This document shows positions 1-9,942 of a stretch of 64,000 nucleotides of DNA, in pieces; the first letter of the stretch is position 1, and each line of letters begins with the position of its first letter. The notes under the pieces are model-generated. The model made no database searches, was not told the origin of the DNA, and was given only the letters and a program-made list of their open reading frames with translations. The stretch is from positions 62,001 to 126,000 of the forward strand of contig JACREQ010000038.1 of assembly GCA_016218155.1 (NCBI GenBank), in the 5' to 3' direction. The position numbers and the translations under genes were made by a program. Source of the DNA: Bacteroidia bacterium (lineage in GTDB: Bacteria; Bacteroidota; Bacteroidia; Bacteroidales; GWA2-32-17).

Positions 1-639
1 AACAAAAAAGTGCCAGTCGAAATTTAATTTTAATAAACCCGACTTTCTTAATACCAAAAAGAAAGTAATTACTGCGGTTGTAAGATATGCTGCAGTTTGA
101 GAATAAACAAACCATTCTATTTTAAAAGGAGTAGAGGTTATATGCCCCCAAAGTAAAACACTACAAATTAATATCATTAACAAACGATCAAGTACAGAAA
201 TAAAACTATCTGTCTTAAACATGTGCAAACCACTTAAATTTGACCGTAAATAAAGAATAAACGAAAGCAGAAACTGATTTGCAACAAGAAACAGCAACAT
301 CTGTATTTGTCTGAAATCATATTTGATAATAAATGCAATTGTTAAGCAAACAATAGTATAAAAAACTGCCAATAAAAATTTTAAAACGATTACGTTAGAT
401 AAGTGCTTGTTAAGCAGCTGATTGTTTTGTGCAATGTTTTTATTGTTGTAATTAGTTATTCCTAAATCAAGTAAAATATTTAGAATTAAGCTAAAATTAA
501 AAAGTGCTATATAAAATCCATAATCTCCTGATCCTACAACATTTTGAACGCTTCGGTCAATGCCAAACATCCAGAATGGTTTAACAAGCAGGTTAAGAAA
601 AAGTACTAATCCAAGGTTTGTAACAAATAGTCGTTTCAA
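1..639 (-). CDS. Oligosaccharide flippase / polysaccharide biosynthesis protein (partial)
   Basis: N-terminal 213 codons of a multi-helix membrane protein; the rest lies left of the window. The translation is a run of hydrophobic helices separated by short basic loops. Near the N-terminus it has the pattern expected of Wzx/MATE-like flippases, where a double-glycine turn (VVGSGDYGFY) precedes a long helix and a DLGITNYNNK loop. The family moves lipid-linked oligosaccharide units across the inner membrane. I chose the TTG at 639 because no in-frame ATG lies upstream and a good -7 box (TACTTTTG, 670-663) sits about 24 nt before it. It is divergent from the Wzz-like genes at 786 and is probably the transporter of the same surface-polysaccharide locus. 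Confidence 0.72.
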   Translation of the reverse strand, partial: MKRLFVTNLGLVLFLNLLVKPFWMFGIDRSVQNVVGSGDYGFYIALFNFSLILNILLDLGITNYNNKNIAQNNQLLNKHLSNVIVLKFLLAVFYTIVCLTIAFIIKYDFRQIQMLLFLVANQFLLSFILYLRSNLSGLHMFKTDSFISVLDRLLMILICSVLLWGHITSTPFKIEWFVYSQTAAYLTTAVITFFLVLRKSGLLKLNFDWHFFV

Positions 640-662
640 CTTTTTACTTATATAAAAGATGG

Positions 663-670
663 CAAAAGTA
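663..670 (-). promoter_or_regulatory. Bacteroidetes -7 box for the flippase gene
   Basis: TACTTTTG on the minus strand matches the Bacteroidetes TAnnTTTG consensus exactly and lies about 24 nt before the TTG start. No clear -33 TTG is visible. Confidence 0.4.
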
Positions 671-759
671 AAAAAATATGTGGTATTTATTGAAAATTAG
701 ACTGAACTCTTATATAAAAGGTTGTTTTTTTAATGTTTTTAATTTCCCGTTAATTATTT

Positions 760-767
760 TAATTTTG
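760..767 (+). promoter_or_regulatory. Bacteroidetes -7 box for the Wzz-like operon
   Basis: TAATTTTG matches TAnnTTTG exactly, 18 nt before the TTG start at 786. It is back to back with the flippase promoter, so 640-785 is a divergent promoter region. Confidence 0.45.
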
Positions 768-785
768 ACCGAAATTATTTGAAGA

Positions 786-1808
786 TTGAATCAAACAATA
801 GAACAAAACGGTTTTAACTCAATTAAGCTTTACGAATTTATTTTACGTAATCTTAAACCATTAATTGTTATTGGTATAGCTGCTTTTATTGTTTCTTTAG
901 TTATAGCAATTATCCTTCCATCGAAATACAGAGCAACTGTTGTTTTGTTTCCGGCAACTTCAGAATCTGTATCAAAATCGCTGCTTTCAGACAATCAAAC
1001 TACAAAAGGATTATTAAATTTTGGTACATCAGAAGAAGTTGAACAATTTCTTCAGGTTCTTTATTCTGATGACATCAGAAAAAAAATTACAAAAAAATAC
1101 GATCTGTTTAAACATTATAATATTGATACTGCTTCAGATTATCCCAATACTCAGCTTCGTAAAAAATTCGAAAATAACGTTTCATTTAGAAGAACTGAAT
1201 TTTTATCAATTGAAATTGAAGTTTTTGATAAAAATCCGATAATTGCAGCTGATATTGCTAATGATATTTCTGATTATGCTGATAGTACAATAAATATTAT
1301 GCAACACGAAAGAGCGTATAAAGCATACACTTTGGTTGAAAAAGAATATTTAAATGCAAGTAATTATCTTGATTTTATTCAGGATTCATTAACAAAATTA
1401 AGAGAACTTGGAGTATTTAATTATGAGGCACAATCAGAAGTTTTTAGCGATGCATATGCTGTTGCTATTGCAAAAGGAAATAAAGAAGGCGTTCGCGATT
1501 TAGAAGAAAAATTTAAAATTCTGGCAAAATATGGAGGCGCATATCAGAATTTTAACGAAATGGTTACCAATGAAACCAAACGCTTAAGTCAGTTAAAACA
1601 AAAGCTTGCAGAAGCAAAAATTGATGCAGAACAAAATATTCCTCATAAATTTGTAGTTAGCCGGGCAGAGGTTGCCGAAAAAGAATATTATCCCATCAGA
1701 TGGATGATTGTCTTTTCGGGAGTGTTATCATCACTTTTCTTTGGTTTAATTATTCTTGCATTCGCTGAACTACTAAAAAAAAAACGATATACTTCACCCA
1801 AAACTTAA
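786..1808 (+). CDS. Wzz-like polysaccharide chain-length determinant protein
   Basis: A 340-residue inner-membrane protein with the Wzz/PCP architecture: a transmembrane helix at about residues 25-45, a long periplasmic region rich in helices, and a second helix at about 306-330 ending in a basic tail. Between them FNNVSF-like and AADIAND motifs match the periplasmic domain of Wzz family co-polymerases. The family sets the chain length of O-antigen or exopolysaccharide. Translation begins at TTG; no ATG is available nearby. There is no C-terminal tyrosine-kinase domain, so this is a PCP-1-type, not a Wzc-type, protein. It is followed by a paralogue 56 bp downstream and by the polymerase. Confidence 0.8.
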   Translation: MNQTIEQNGFNSIKLYEFILRNLKPLIVIGIAAFIVSLVIAIILPSKYRATVVLFPATSESVSKSLLSDNQTTKGLLNFGTSEEVEQFLQVLYSDDIRKKITKKYDLFKHYNIDTASDYPNTQLRKKFENNVSFRRTEFLSIEIEVFDKNPIIAADIANDISDYADSTINIMQHERAYKAYTLVEKEYLNASNYLDFIQDSLTKLRELGVFNYEAQSEVFSDAYAVAIAKGNKEGVRDLEEKFKILAKYGGAYQNFNEMVTNETKRLSQLKQKLAEAKIDAEQNIPHKFVVSRAEVAEKEYYPIRWMIVFSGVLSSLFFGLIILAFAELLKKKRYTSPKT

Positions 1809-1864
1809 ACATAAACAAACTTAAAGCCCTCGAAAATAAAGTAATATTATTTAATTACGATAAT

Positions 1865-2788
1865 ATGGAAGCGTTCTTCAAAAACAAAAGCCTAATTGAA
1901 ATGGCAAACAGATGGAAAATACATCTGATAATAATTACTGTCATTTCTGCTGCAATTGGTGTATTTATTTCTTCACCCATTGTTATGACACCAAAATTTA
2001 AATCATCTGCAATTTTATATCCAGTAAATATTTATACTTACTCTAAAGAATCAACAACAGAACAGATGTTGCAGGTGTTTAATTCTAATGACATCAAAGA
2101 AAGAATGTTAACAACATTTAATTTGGCAGAACATTATAAATTGGATAAAAAAGATCCACAGTTCTATACCACTTTCTTAGGTGAATTTAAAGATAATGTT
2201 AGTATAAGTAAAACAGAATACGAATCAGTAGAAATAACTGTTTTAGATGTAAATCCTGTAATTGCAAGTAATATGGTTGATAGTTTAATAACTTTTTACG
2301 ACCAAAAAACAGCATCAATGCATAGGAAAAAACAAAAAGAGGTTATTGTTATTTCCACACAACAATTTAAAATAAAAAGCCGAGAGTTAGATAGTCTTGA
2401 AAGATTATTAAATAATCTTAGGCAAACTTATGGGATAATGAACTATAGTACTCAGGTTTCTGAGGCAACCAAGGGCGTATTATCTGGCAACAATTTAGCA
2501 AAAGATTTATATAAAAAATTACAAGATCATGGTGTAGAGTATCAAAGAATAGACTCATTGGTTTCAAATATTAGAAGAGAATTTCTTTTTAACAAATATA
2601 CCGTTGAAGTTGCTGAAAAAGAATTTAATAAAAAAATCTCTTACTCTCAGATTGTATCAAGTCCATACCCTGCCGACAAAAAATCGTATCCTGTAAGATG
2701 GGCTGTTGTTGCAATGACAGTAGTAACTTCACTCATATTCTCACTTATTATAATTGCATTCATTGATAGTAAACGAAAAAAGGCATAG
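1865..2788 (+). CDS. Second Wzz-like chain-length determinant protein
   Basis: A 307-residue paralogue of the preceding gene, with one helix at about residues 18-36 and one at about 279-300 and a helical periplasmic region between. The shared phrases are the N-terminal FNSNDIKERM/YSDDIRKKI region, the VxDxNPxIAxNMVDS segment and the PVRWxVV motif before the last helix. It starts at ATG and stops 2 bp before the polymerase start, so the two are probably translated together. Tandem, diverged Wzz copies could form mixed oligomers or set two chain lengths; that is inference. Confidence 0.78.
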   Translation: MEAFFKNKSLIEMANRWKIHLIIITVISAAIGVFISSPIVMTPKFKSSAILYPVNIYTYSKESTTEQMLQVFNSNDIKERMLTTFNLAEHYKLDKKDPQFYTTFLGEFKDNVSISKTEYESVEITVLDVNPVIASNMVDSLITFYDQKTASMHRKKQKEVIVISTQQFKIKSRELDSLERLLNNLRQTYGIMNYSTQVSEATKGVLSGNNLAKDLYKKLQDHGVEYQRIDSLVSNIRREFLFNKYTVEVAEKEFNKKISYSQIVSSPYPADKKSYPVRWAVVAMTVVTSLIFSLIIIAFIDSKRKKA

Positions 2789-2790
2789 CC

Positions 2791-4251
2791 TTGCCCGAAC
2801 GTAAAAGCATATTATGGGTATATGGGTTTTCAGCGCTTTTTATTGCGCTGAATGCTTTTTTTATTGTAACTGAACAATATCTTTTTTCACTTGTTCCATT
2901 TGTGCTATTAATTATTCTTGTTGCCATTTTCTCTTTGGACAAACTTATTCTGGGTATTGTTTTCTTTACACCACTTTCTTTACCATTATATGAATTAACG
3001 CCAGGACTAGATTTTAATATGTTCTTGCCAACAGAGCCTCTTTTATTTGGCATATTGTTAATTTTTATTTTCAAACTTATTCTGGATCGGTCCTTTGATA
3101 AAAAAATATTTTTTCATCCCATTTCAATAATTATTGGAATAAACCTTCTTTGGATATTGTTTACGAGTCTTACCAGTACCATGACAATAGTTTCATTGAA
3201 ATTTTTCCTATCTCGCCTGTGGTTTGTTGTCGGATTTTATATCTTTGCCATTCAGCTGTTTAAAAACAAACAAAACATAGGAAGGTATTTTTGGTTTTAT
3301 ACCTTCTCACTAATAATTGTAATTAGTTATACTCTTATCAGACAATCACACTACGGCTATCTTGATCAGGAAGCGGCAAACTTTATGGTTAATCCATTAT
3401 TTAACGACCATACAGCTTATGCTGCAGCTCTAGCAATGATATTGCCAGTAATGATTGGATTATTATTTCTTAAAAATTATTCATACTGGCAACGAATAGC
3501 AGCTTTTGCCGTAACAATAATACTAATAATTGCCATAATTTTTTCTTATACAAGAGCAGCATGGCTTAGTATGGTTGTTGCTCTGGTAATGTTTATTTTA
3601 GTTGTTTTAAAGATTAAATTCAGAACATTTGCTATTATTGTTGTAAGTTCAGTGGCAATAATTCTTTTATTCTGGACACAGGTTTATATGAAGCTTGAGA
3701 AAAACAGGCAAGATGCATCTTCAAATTTTACCGAACAAATACAATCTGTAACAAATATCTCAACAGATGCTTCAAACAGAGAGCGATTAAACAGGTGGAG
3801 TTCAGCAATAAGAATGTTCAGAGAAAAACCAATACTAGGATGGGGTCCGGGAACTTATATGTTTAAATATGCCCCTTATCAATTTTCTTATGAAAGAACT
3901 GAAATAAGTACTAACTCAGGAGATTTGGGAAATGCACATAGCGAATATCTTGGACCACTTGCAGAATCTGGTATTTTTGGGTCACTCACATTTTTGGCTA
4001 TTGTTATTGCAACTATTTTTTATTCCATGAGATTATACAGAAATACAAAAGATCGTAACACAAAAATTATTGTGCTTTCTGTTTTAATTGGATTGGTAAC
4101 TTATTATGTACACGGAATACTTAATAACTTTTTAGATACAGATAAACTTTCTGCACTTTTCTGGGGATATACTGCTATAATTGTTGCGCTTGATATTGCA
4201 GAAAAACAAAGTTTAAATGTACCAAAACCTGAAGAAGAGGAGAAGAAATGA
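2791..4251 (+). CDS. O-antigen ligase / Wzy-like polymerase family membrane protein
   Basis: A 486-residue protein with about ten or more hydrophobic segments and, before the last third, the Wzy_C signature: NRWSSAIRMFREKPILGWG followed by NAHSEYLGPLAESGIFG. These are the conserved Arg- and His-containing periplasmic loop elements of the O-antigen ligase (WaaL)/polymerase superfamily, which transfers or polymerises lipid-linked glycans at the periplasmic face. The start is TTG only 2 bp after the stop of the preceding gene. The gene overlaps the methyltransferase by 4 bp (ATGA). Whether it is ligase or polymerase cannot be told from sequence alone. Confidence 0.8.
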   Translation: MPERKSILWVYGFSALFIALNAFFIVTEQYLFSLVPFVLLIILVAIFSLDKLILGIVFFTPLSLPLYELTPGLDFNMFLPTEPLLFGILLIFIFKLILDRSFDKKIFFHPISIIIGINLLWILFTSLTSTMTIVSLKFFLSRLWFVVGFYIFAIQLFKNKQNIGRYFWFYTFSLIIVISYTLIRQSHYGYLDQEAANFMVNPLFNDHTAYAAALAMILPVMIGLLFLKNYSYWQRIAAFAVTIILIIAIIFSYTRAAWLSMVVALVMFILVVLKIKFRTFAIIVVSSVAIILLFWTQVYMKLEKNRQDASSNFTEQIQSVTNISTDASNRERLNRWSSAIRMFREKPILGWGPGTYMFKYAPYQFSYERTEISTNSGDLGNAHSEYLGPLAESGIFGSLTFLAIVIATIFYSMRLYRNTKDRNTKIIVLSVLIGLVTYYVHGILNNFLDTDKLSALFWGYTAIIVALDIAEKQSLNVPKPEEEEKK

Positions 4252-5060
4252 CAGTTGAAGTTTTTTTTAATTTACTGGTTGAAGAACTTAAAATAAATGA
4301 AAATTTAAGAGGATATTACAGATTTCTTAATAATCCTAAACTATTTAATTTCAGAAAAGCATATTTTTGTCAACGTCTGCAATATGTTATAGATAATATC
4401 CCCGAAAATAAAAACATTAACATTTTCGACATTGGCTGCGGATATGGCACAACAGCAATTTTTTTAGCTATTAACGGATACAAGGTTACAGGAAGTACTC
4501 TTGAATATTATTTTGAGCAAATAAAAACCAGACTTGATTACTGGTCGGCATATGGCGATATGTCTAATGTTGATTTGAGATATGAAAATCTGTTTGATAA
4601 CCCACTTACCAAAAATAATTTCGATGTGATTATTACAATGGACGTACTTCACCATTTGGAGCCATTAAATGACGCTTTATTTATCATTGCAAACAGCCTT
4701 AAATCGAATGGAATTTTAATCGCATGCGAAGAGAATGGTAATAACTTGATAAATTCTTCTAGGTTATTTGTTAAGCGTGGTAACAAAAGGATAATTGAAT
4801 TTTACGACGAAACCCTGAAAAAGAATATTAAAATGGGTAACGAAAATATCAGAAACCTTGTAAAATGGAAAAACGAATTGCTTAAGGCAAACCTAAAAAT
4901 TAATAATTCAACGATCTGTTATTTAAGATATTATTTCCCTGCAAAATATAAAAAATTATCTATTGAAGAAATCATAACAAAGGAACAAAGCATAAGTAAA
5001 TCTAATAATTTTTTAAAACAATACTTTTTTCACGGATTAAACTTTGTTGCATCAAAGTAA
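4248..5060 (+). CDS. Class I SAM-dependent methyltransferase
   Basis: A 270-residue cytosolic protein with a clear Rossmann methyltransferase motif I (DIGCGYG at 61-67) and the later MDVLHHLEPL segment typical of motif IV in small-molecule or sugar methyltransferases. It is the last gene of the polysaccharide operon, overlapping the polymerase stop by 4 bp. A role in methylating a sugar or the non-reducing end of the glycan is plausible from context (inference). It converges on the phosphatase gene with 12 bp between stops and no obvious terminator hairpin. Confidence 0.75.
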   Translation: MTVEVFFNLLVEELKINENLRGYYRFLNNPKLFNFRKAYFCQRLQYVIDNIPENKNINIFDIGCGYGTTAIFLAINGYKVTGSTLEYYFEQIKTRLDYWSAYGDMSNVDLRYENLFDNPLTKNNFDVIITMDVLHHLEPLNDALFIIANSLKSNGILIACEENGNNLINSSRLFVKRGNKRIIEFYDETLKKNIKMGNENIRNLVKWKNELLKANLKINNSTICYLRYYFPAKYKKLSIEEIITKEQSISKSNNFLKQYFFHGLNFVASK

Positions 5061-5072
5061 ACTTTGGCTCAG

Positions 5073-7451
5073 TTAAATTTTTATACCCATTACAGTAATA
5101 TCATCTGTTTGTTCAAATGATTTTCCATAGCCATTAATCCATGTTTCAATCGCTTCATTAAGTATTGTTTTCTGTTCTTTCATTGCTTTATGAGAATTTT
5201 CCAACAATAATTTTTTAAAATTCTTTGAAAGATATTTTCGTTCGCAAGGGCCTCCAAACTGATCAGAAAAACCATCTGTACACAAGTAAATTGTATCTCC
5301 TTTTACTAAAGTAAATTCATGATTACTAAAATCTGCCATGTTTTTGTACATTGATATTGGCATCTTATCGCCCTTTAACTCCATTAATTTATGAGTTACA
5401 CCCATCACATTCGAATTGCTAAGTGAAGTGCTTTCTTCATTACCTTCAACTCCTCCTTGATCGAGCTTAGAACTGTAACTCGGGCTGACTGAAGAAGATA
5501 TAATATAAAGTGAATTGTTAGCTCCTGAAAACTGAACAGAATATTTTTCTTCGCCTTTATCAGAAAATACAGATTCAAGATTAATACAAATTAAAGAAAT
5601 ATCCATTCCATCCTGAACAAGTGGATTTGATAAGGACTGTTCTCCTAAAACACCTTTTTGCTGAAGTGAGATTAATACATGTTTTCTTAACTCATTTAAT
5701 AACTGGCTTGCTGTTGATACTTCCTGTGTATTTACTATTTCATTTAATAATGATATCCCCAACATTGACATAAAAGCACCGGGAACACCGTGTCCGGTAC
5801 AATCGGCAACAGCAACAAATAATAAATTCTTTTTAATTGTAAGCCAGTAAAAATCTCCGCTAACAATATTTCTGGGTTTTAATAAAACAAAATAGTCGGT
5901 CAATAAGGTATCTGTAAATTCCTTATTAGGTAACACAGCATTCTGTATCCTTTTTGCATAATGAATACTTGAAGTAAGCTCTGTATGAATTTCCTCAATT
6001 TTTTCTTTTTGTAATGTTACAAGATCACGCTGGCTCTCTATTTCGTCTCTTTGTGCAGCAATTTCCTCGTTTTGCTGATTAAGTTCTTCGTTTTTTTCCT
6101 GAATTTGTCTTTTCTGTTCAGTCAGTAATACATTCGCTTTCTTTTTGTTATTATAACTTCTAAATATTACTACTGCAAAAATAAGAACAAAAATAAATCC
6201 GATGATAAAACCAATTTTTTGTGTTTCCTGCTTGCTTATTTCTGCTTTTTGAAGTTCTTTATCTTTACTTAATAATTCTATTTCCTTCTGCTTTTTTTCT
6301 GTTTGATAAACTGCTTCCATTTCTTTTACCTGCCTGGCAGATTCTAAATTAAAAATACTGTCATTCATCAGTTTAAATAACTTAAGATACTCAGTAGTTT
6401 TTTTATAATTACCTATACTGTCATAAATTGCAGATAAATATCCATAAGCACATTTTTCCTCATCAAGACTACCTATTTTTCTAGCTATCTCTAAACTCTT
6501 TTCTGCATAAACAATTGCTTCCTTATACTCTTTTAATTGAATTTTCAATAAAGAAATATTCCCTAACACAATTGCCATTCCTCGCTTATCGCCTAGTTCC
6601 TCGTCTATTTTTAAAGACTTTAAATAAAAGCTTATAGCCAGATTATTATTTCCTTTATCGGCATATACAAGACCAATGTTGTTGTATCTTTCTGACATGC
6701 CCTGTTTATCATTTAATTCTTCAACAACTTTTAAAGATTTCTGATAATAAACGATTGCATTAGAAAAATCACCCTTCATATAATACACATTTCCAATATT
6801 ATTATAACATCCTGCTATAACTCTTTTATCACCAATTTTTTCTACTACGGATAGTGCCTTTCTAAAATATTCATTAGCTCTGTCATAATTACTGTTTTCA
6901 GCATGAACTCTGCCAATGCTATTATAACTTCTTATTATTCCTTTTTTTCCGGATAAAGAAATCTCAGGATCTTTTGAGATAATTAAACGTTCATAAATTT
7001 TAATCGATTTTTGAAATAAATCAAGAGATTTAGGATAGTTGCCCTGACAAATAAATAATTCTCCAAGATTCAAATAACAACTTGCAACTTCTGGAAGGTT
7101 GTTCTGGATCTCTACGATTTTTAATTGCAAATTAAATGCTTTATGAGCTAAATCATAGTTTCCGTTATTACTGTAAAACAGTCCTTGTTTATTGTAACAT
7201 TTTGCAATACAGGTATTGTCTGAACCGTTTTTCGCAATACCAAGCGCAATTCCATAGTACGTATCGGCAGAATCGGGCATATCTACTTCAAATACGTCAC
7301 CGAGTTTTAAATAAAGATTAATTTTTGTGCTGTCTTCTTTTGTTTCAACTAGCAGTTTCCTTAAACTATCCGCACTATTTAAGGTTTGCGAATATAAACT
7401 TTGAGTAAAAAAAGCCAAGAAAAATATAATATAGATTATAATATTATTCAA
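5073..7451 (-). CDS. TPR-repeat SpoIIE-type protein phosphatase
   Basis: A 792-residue protein. It has a signal peptide (about 1-21, ending LYSQ) and eight or so tetratricopeptide repeats (about 40-370) with typical NNIGNVYYMKGD/AIxYYQKSL units. A coiled coil flanks a transmembrane helix (about 412-432), and a PP2C-like SpoIIE phosphatase domain runs from about 505 to the end. The metal-binding signatures VADCTGHGVPGAF, DGMDISL and CTDGFSDQFGG are intact. The family dephosphorylates anti-sigma-antagonist-like proteins. The start is TTG, since no ATG lies near the signal peptide. A serine-rich insert of about 40-50 residues interrupts the phosphatase domain before KLMELKGDKMPI. A paralogue lies at 19645. 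Confidence 0.85.
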   Translation of the reverse strand: MNNIIIYIIFFLAFFTQSLYSQTLNSADSLRKLLVETKEDSTKINLYLKLGDVFEVDMPDSADTYYGIALGIAKNGSDNTCIAKCYNKQGLFYSNNGNYDLAHKAFNLQLKIVEIQNNLPEVASCYLNLGELFICQGNYPKSLDLFQKSIKIYERLIISKDPEISLSGKKGIIRSYNSIGRVHAENSNYDRANEYFRKALSVVEKIGDKRVIAGCYNNIGNVYYMKGDFSNAIVYYQKSLKVVEELNDKQGMSERYNNIGLVYADKGNNNLAISFYLKSLKIDEELGDKRGMAIVLGNISLLKIQLKEYKEAIVYAEKSLEIARKIGSLDEEKCAYGYLSAIYDSIGNYKKTTEYLKLFKLMNDSIFNLESARQVKEMEAVYQTEKKQKEIELLSKDKELQKAEISKQETQKIGFIIGFIFVLIFAVVIFRSYNNKKKANVLLTEQKRQIQEKNEELNQQNEEIAAQRDEIESQRDLVTLQKEKIEEIHTELTSSIHYAKRIQNAVLPNKEFTDTLLTDYFVLLKPRNIVSGDFYWLTIKKNLLFVAVADCTGHGVPGAFMSMLGISLLNEIVNTQEVSTASQLLNELRKHVLISLQQKGVLGEQSLSNPLVQDGMDISLICINLESVFSDKGEEKYSVQFSGANNSLYIISSSVSPSYSSKLDQGGVEGNEESTSLSNSNVMGVTHKLMELKGDKMPISMYKNMADFSNHEFTLVKGDTIYLCTDGFSDQFGGPCERKYLSKNFKKLLLENSHKAMKEQKTILNEAIETWINGYGKSFEQTDDITVMGIKI

Positions 7452-7522
7452 TTTTAAAAAAAACTTATAGCAAAGTAAACTTACAAATAATTCTTAGAAA
7501 AAGAACGCTTATTTATTAAAAA

Positions 7523-9004
7523 TCAAAACATATCATCAGTATTCTGTTGTTCCGGCTTTAGCATTATATATGAGTTTTTCTTTAAATCAAAATAAATAAC
7601 AACCCTTTTACCAAAACCATCATATACAGCAATAAAAGTATCGGGCACACTATGATATTCCTTTAAACACTTTTGCTGAAGAACAGCAGCACTATCAATA
7701 CTTTCAAATGTTTCTCGCATCAAAAAACGATTATATTTCTCATTTCTTATCATTATTACTTTATCGCCAAGCAGCGGAAAGCGTTTGTTAAACTCAATTA
7801 TTGATTCCATTGTAGAAAAAGCACCAACCTGCACTTTACAATACTTTATGTCAAAATCAATTTTATCCTTAATTTCTTTTAAAGAAAGATTCTCGGTTCT
7901 TTTATATAATATTTTGATCTTAATGATAGAATCGGCAGGATTATCAAGTACTTTAATTTTTTTATCTGCTAACAGATTCTCAACTTTTAAAATGTTAGTT
8001 GAATCTTTAACTATATTTAAATCAATAGTTATTTTATTTGGAATATCTCTTTTATAACCTTCTACTTCAACAAATTTTTTAACCTGATCAACAGTTCCAA
8101 CATTTGATTCAACAATTGGTGATGCCCCGGTAAGTTCAATTGGAACTTTTACTCGTATTTTATTTTCTATACAAGTATAAATATTGTATCCTTTGTTATT
8201 TTCATCGGGGCGGTTTGATGAAAAATAAATTCTTCCAGAAATATCTTTTGTAAAGCAGATTTCATCAAAGCTAGTATTTATTAAATCTCCAACATTTTGT
8301 GGCAATGACCATTGCAAATCTCCATTTTTAACAGATTTAAAAATATCATACCCTCCTTTGGTACCATTACCATTAGAACTAAAATAAAGCGTGTTTCCGT
8401 TATCTGTTATAAATACATAATTCTCGTCTTTATCTGAATTAACTACATTCAGATTAATTGGCTCCGACCATTTATTGTCTTTATTCTGTATACTATAATA
8501 AATATCATGCCCCCCTTTACCTCCGGGTCTGTCGCTAACAAAGTACAATATACCATTAAAAAAACAAGCCGAGGACTCGTGGTAAATTGAATTAATGGAT
8601 AACTTTTTAGGCGAACTTAATACCTGGCCGTTAATATCTGAATAGTATAAATCACCTCCATAATATGACTTATAAATAAACAAAGTATTTCTATCGGCAG
8701 AAATACCTGCAGATGTTTCGTAATTGTCTGAATTATTAAGATAGGAAATAAATTTTGGTATAGTCCAGTTTCCGTTTTCCTTTTGGCTTACAAACATATT
8801 ATGGTTATTCGCCATAATTCTCTCTGCAAGAATATTTGGTCGCGATGATGTAAATATTATCAGATTAGTATCAACATTTACAGGTGCATAATCATCGTAC
8901 TGCGAGTTAAGCTCATTAACCTGAACAACAAGTAAAGTATCATCAACCGCAAACAAATTTATGTTTGCAAGCAAAAATAACACTATACTAAATATTCTCA
9001 TCAT
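7523..9004 (-). CDS. PD40 beta-propeller protein with SPOR-like C-terminal domain (T9SS-associated)
   Basis: A 493-residue exported protein. After a signal peptide it carries four or five PD40/WD40-like blades (about 50-280), each with the SNRPxxxGGxDIY signature (for example YFVSDRPGGKGGHDIYYS and LYFSSNGNGTKGGYDIFKS). The C-terminal part (about 385-480) begins KYCKVQVGAFSTMESI, which resembles a degenerate SPOR-type domain. PorE-like proteins of the type IX secretion system pair PD40 blades with an OmpA domain; that OmpA part is absent here. Start and PorP stop share one base (TAATG), so the three genes 11271-7523 form an operon. Confidence 0.72.
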   Translation of the reverse strand: MMRIFSIVLFLLANINLFAVDDTLLVVQVNELNSQYDDYAPVNVDTNLIIFTSSRPNILAERIMANNHNMFVSQKENGNWTIPKFISYLNNSDNYETSAGISADRNTLFIYKSYYGGDLYYSDINGQVLSSPKKLSINSIYHESSACFFNGILYFVSDRPGGKGGHDIYYSIQNKDNKWSEPINLNVVNSDKDENYVFITDNGNTLYFSSNGNGTKGGYDIFKSVKNGDLQWSLPQNVGDLINTSFDEICFTKDISGRIYFSSNRPDENNKGYNIYTCIENKIRVKVPIELTGASPIVESNVGTVDQVKKFVEVEGYKRDIPNKITIDLNIVKDSTNILKVENLLADKKIKVLDNPADSIIKIKILYKRTENLSLKEIKDKIDFDIKYCKVQVGAFSTMESIIEFNKRFPLLGDKVIMIRNEKYNRFLMRETFESIDSAAVLQQKCLKEYHSVPDTFIAVYDGFGKRVVIYFDLKKNSYIMLKPEQQNTDDMF

Positions 9005-9933
9005 TACAAATCTGCTTTTGAGTTATTAAGCTTTAAAATCAGCATTATTTCATGATTACCAACTGAATATTTTTTCACATCACTTGTAATAATTCCATAG
9101 GAATAACCAAATACAACATATTTTGTATCAACACCGATAAAAGGCAGTATAGCTTCTCCCGTTCTGTAATATACTCCAATAGCAAACATGTCAGAAAAAA
9201 TAGATTTAATTCCTAAATCAGCCTGTAAAATACCTTTTTCGTTTAATTTTAACATAGCCGATGGTTCAAGTTTTACTTTTTTCCCTGCAGCAAATAAACC
9301 TCCGATATTTAAAAAGTGATGACGTACTCTTTTGTTATCAATTAAAGAATTATTAAGGAAGTTTACCTCACGATCTATTAACTGATATACTCCATAATTA
9401 ATAAAAAACTTATTCGGCTTATAAATCGAAAAACCGAAAGAGGCATCAGGAACAATAATACTATTTTCGGCATTATTTATTGCCTCATCATCTTTGTCGG
9501 CAATAATAAATTCATCTTTATGCAGACTGTATTGCGAGAGTAATGCAGATAATCCGAGAGAAAGTTTTGTACCACCGGTGCCAAGCGGCATATGATATGC
9601 ATAAGTAAATTCGGCACCAAACTGACCGCTTAATCCGGTGTTTTCGTAAAATATTTTTCCTCCCAAACCCACTCTTTCCGAAACCAGTGAGTGAACCGTT
9701 GCCGACTGAATATTTGGAGCCCCTTTTATTCCCGACCAGTTTTGCATATAACTGGTACTAAAAAATACATATGGTTTTGATCCTGCAGCTGCCGGTGATT
9801 GCAGATACTGATTCATATGAAACAATCCGTAAGAACTAAGCTGTTGTGCCGACATTTCTGACACAAATATTATAGTAATTGCTATAAAAAGAAGAATTGA
9901 TTTCATTATTACTGTATATTTTGTATTTATCAT
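9004..9933 (-). CDS. PorP/SprF family type IX secretion system outer-membrane protein
   Basis: A 309-residue outer-membrane beta-barrel. After the signal peptide (ending MSAQQ) it has the family hallmark QYLQSPAAAG, SYMQNWSGIKGAPN and VGLGGKIFYENTGLSG, which match PorP/SprF closely. These proteins anchor specific type B T9SS substrates at the cell surface and usually sit next to the substrate gene, as here. Two ATG starts are possible: 9933, or 9906 which gives a more usual signal peptide (MKSILLF). I kept 9933 because it is 9 nt after the upstream stop. No catalytic role is expected. Confidence 0.88.
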   Translation of the reverse strand: MINTKYTVIMKSILLFIAITIIFVSEMSAQQLSSYGLFHMNQYLQSPAAAGSKPYVFFSTSYMQNWSGIKGAPNIQSATVHSLVSERVGLGGKIFYENTGLSGQFGAEFTYAYHMPLGTGGTKLSLGLSALLSQYSLHKDEFIIADKDDEAINNAENSIIVPDASFGFSIYKPNKFFINYGVYQLIDREVNFLNNSLIDNKRVRHHFLNIGGLFAAGKKVKLEPSAMLKLNEKGILQADLGIKSIFSDMFAIGVYYRTGEAILPFIGVDTKYVVFGYSYGIITSDVKKYSVGNHEIMLILKLNNSKADL

Positions 9934-9942
9934 TGTTAAATG

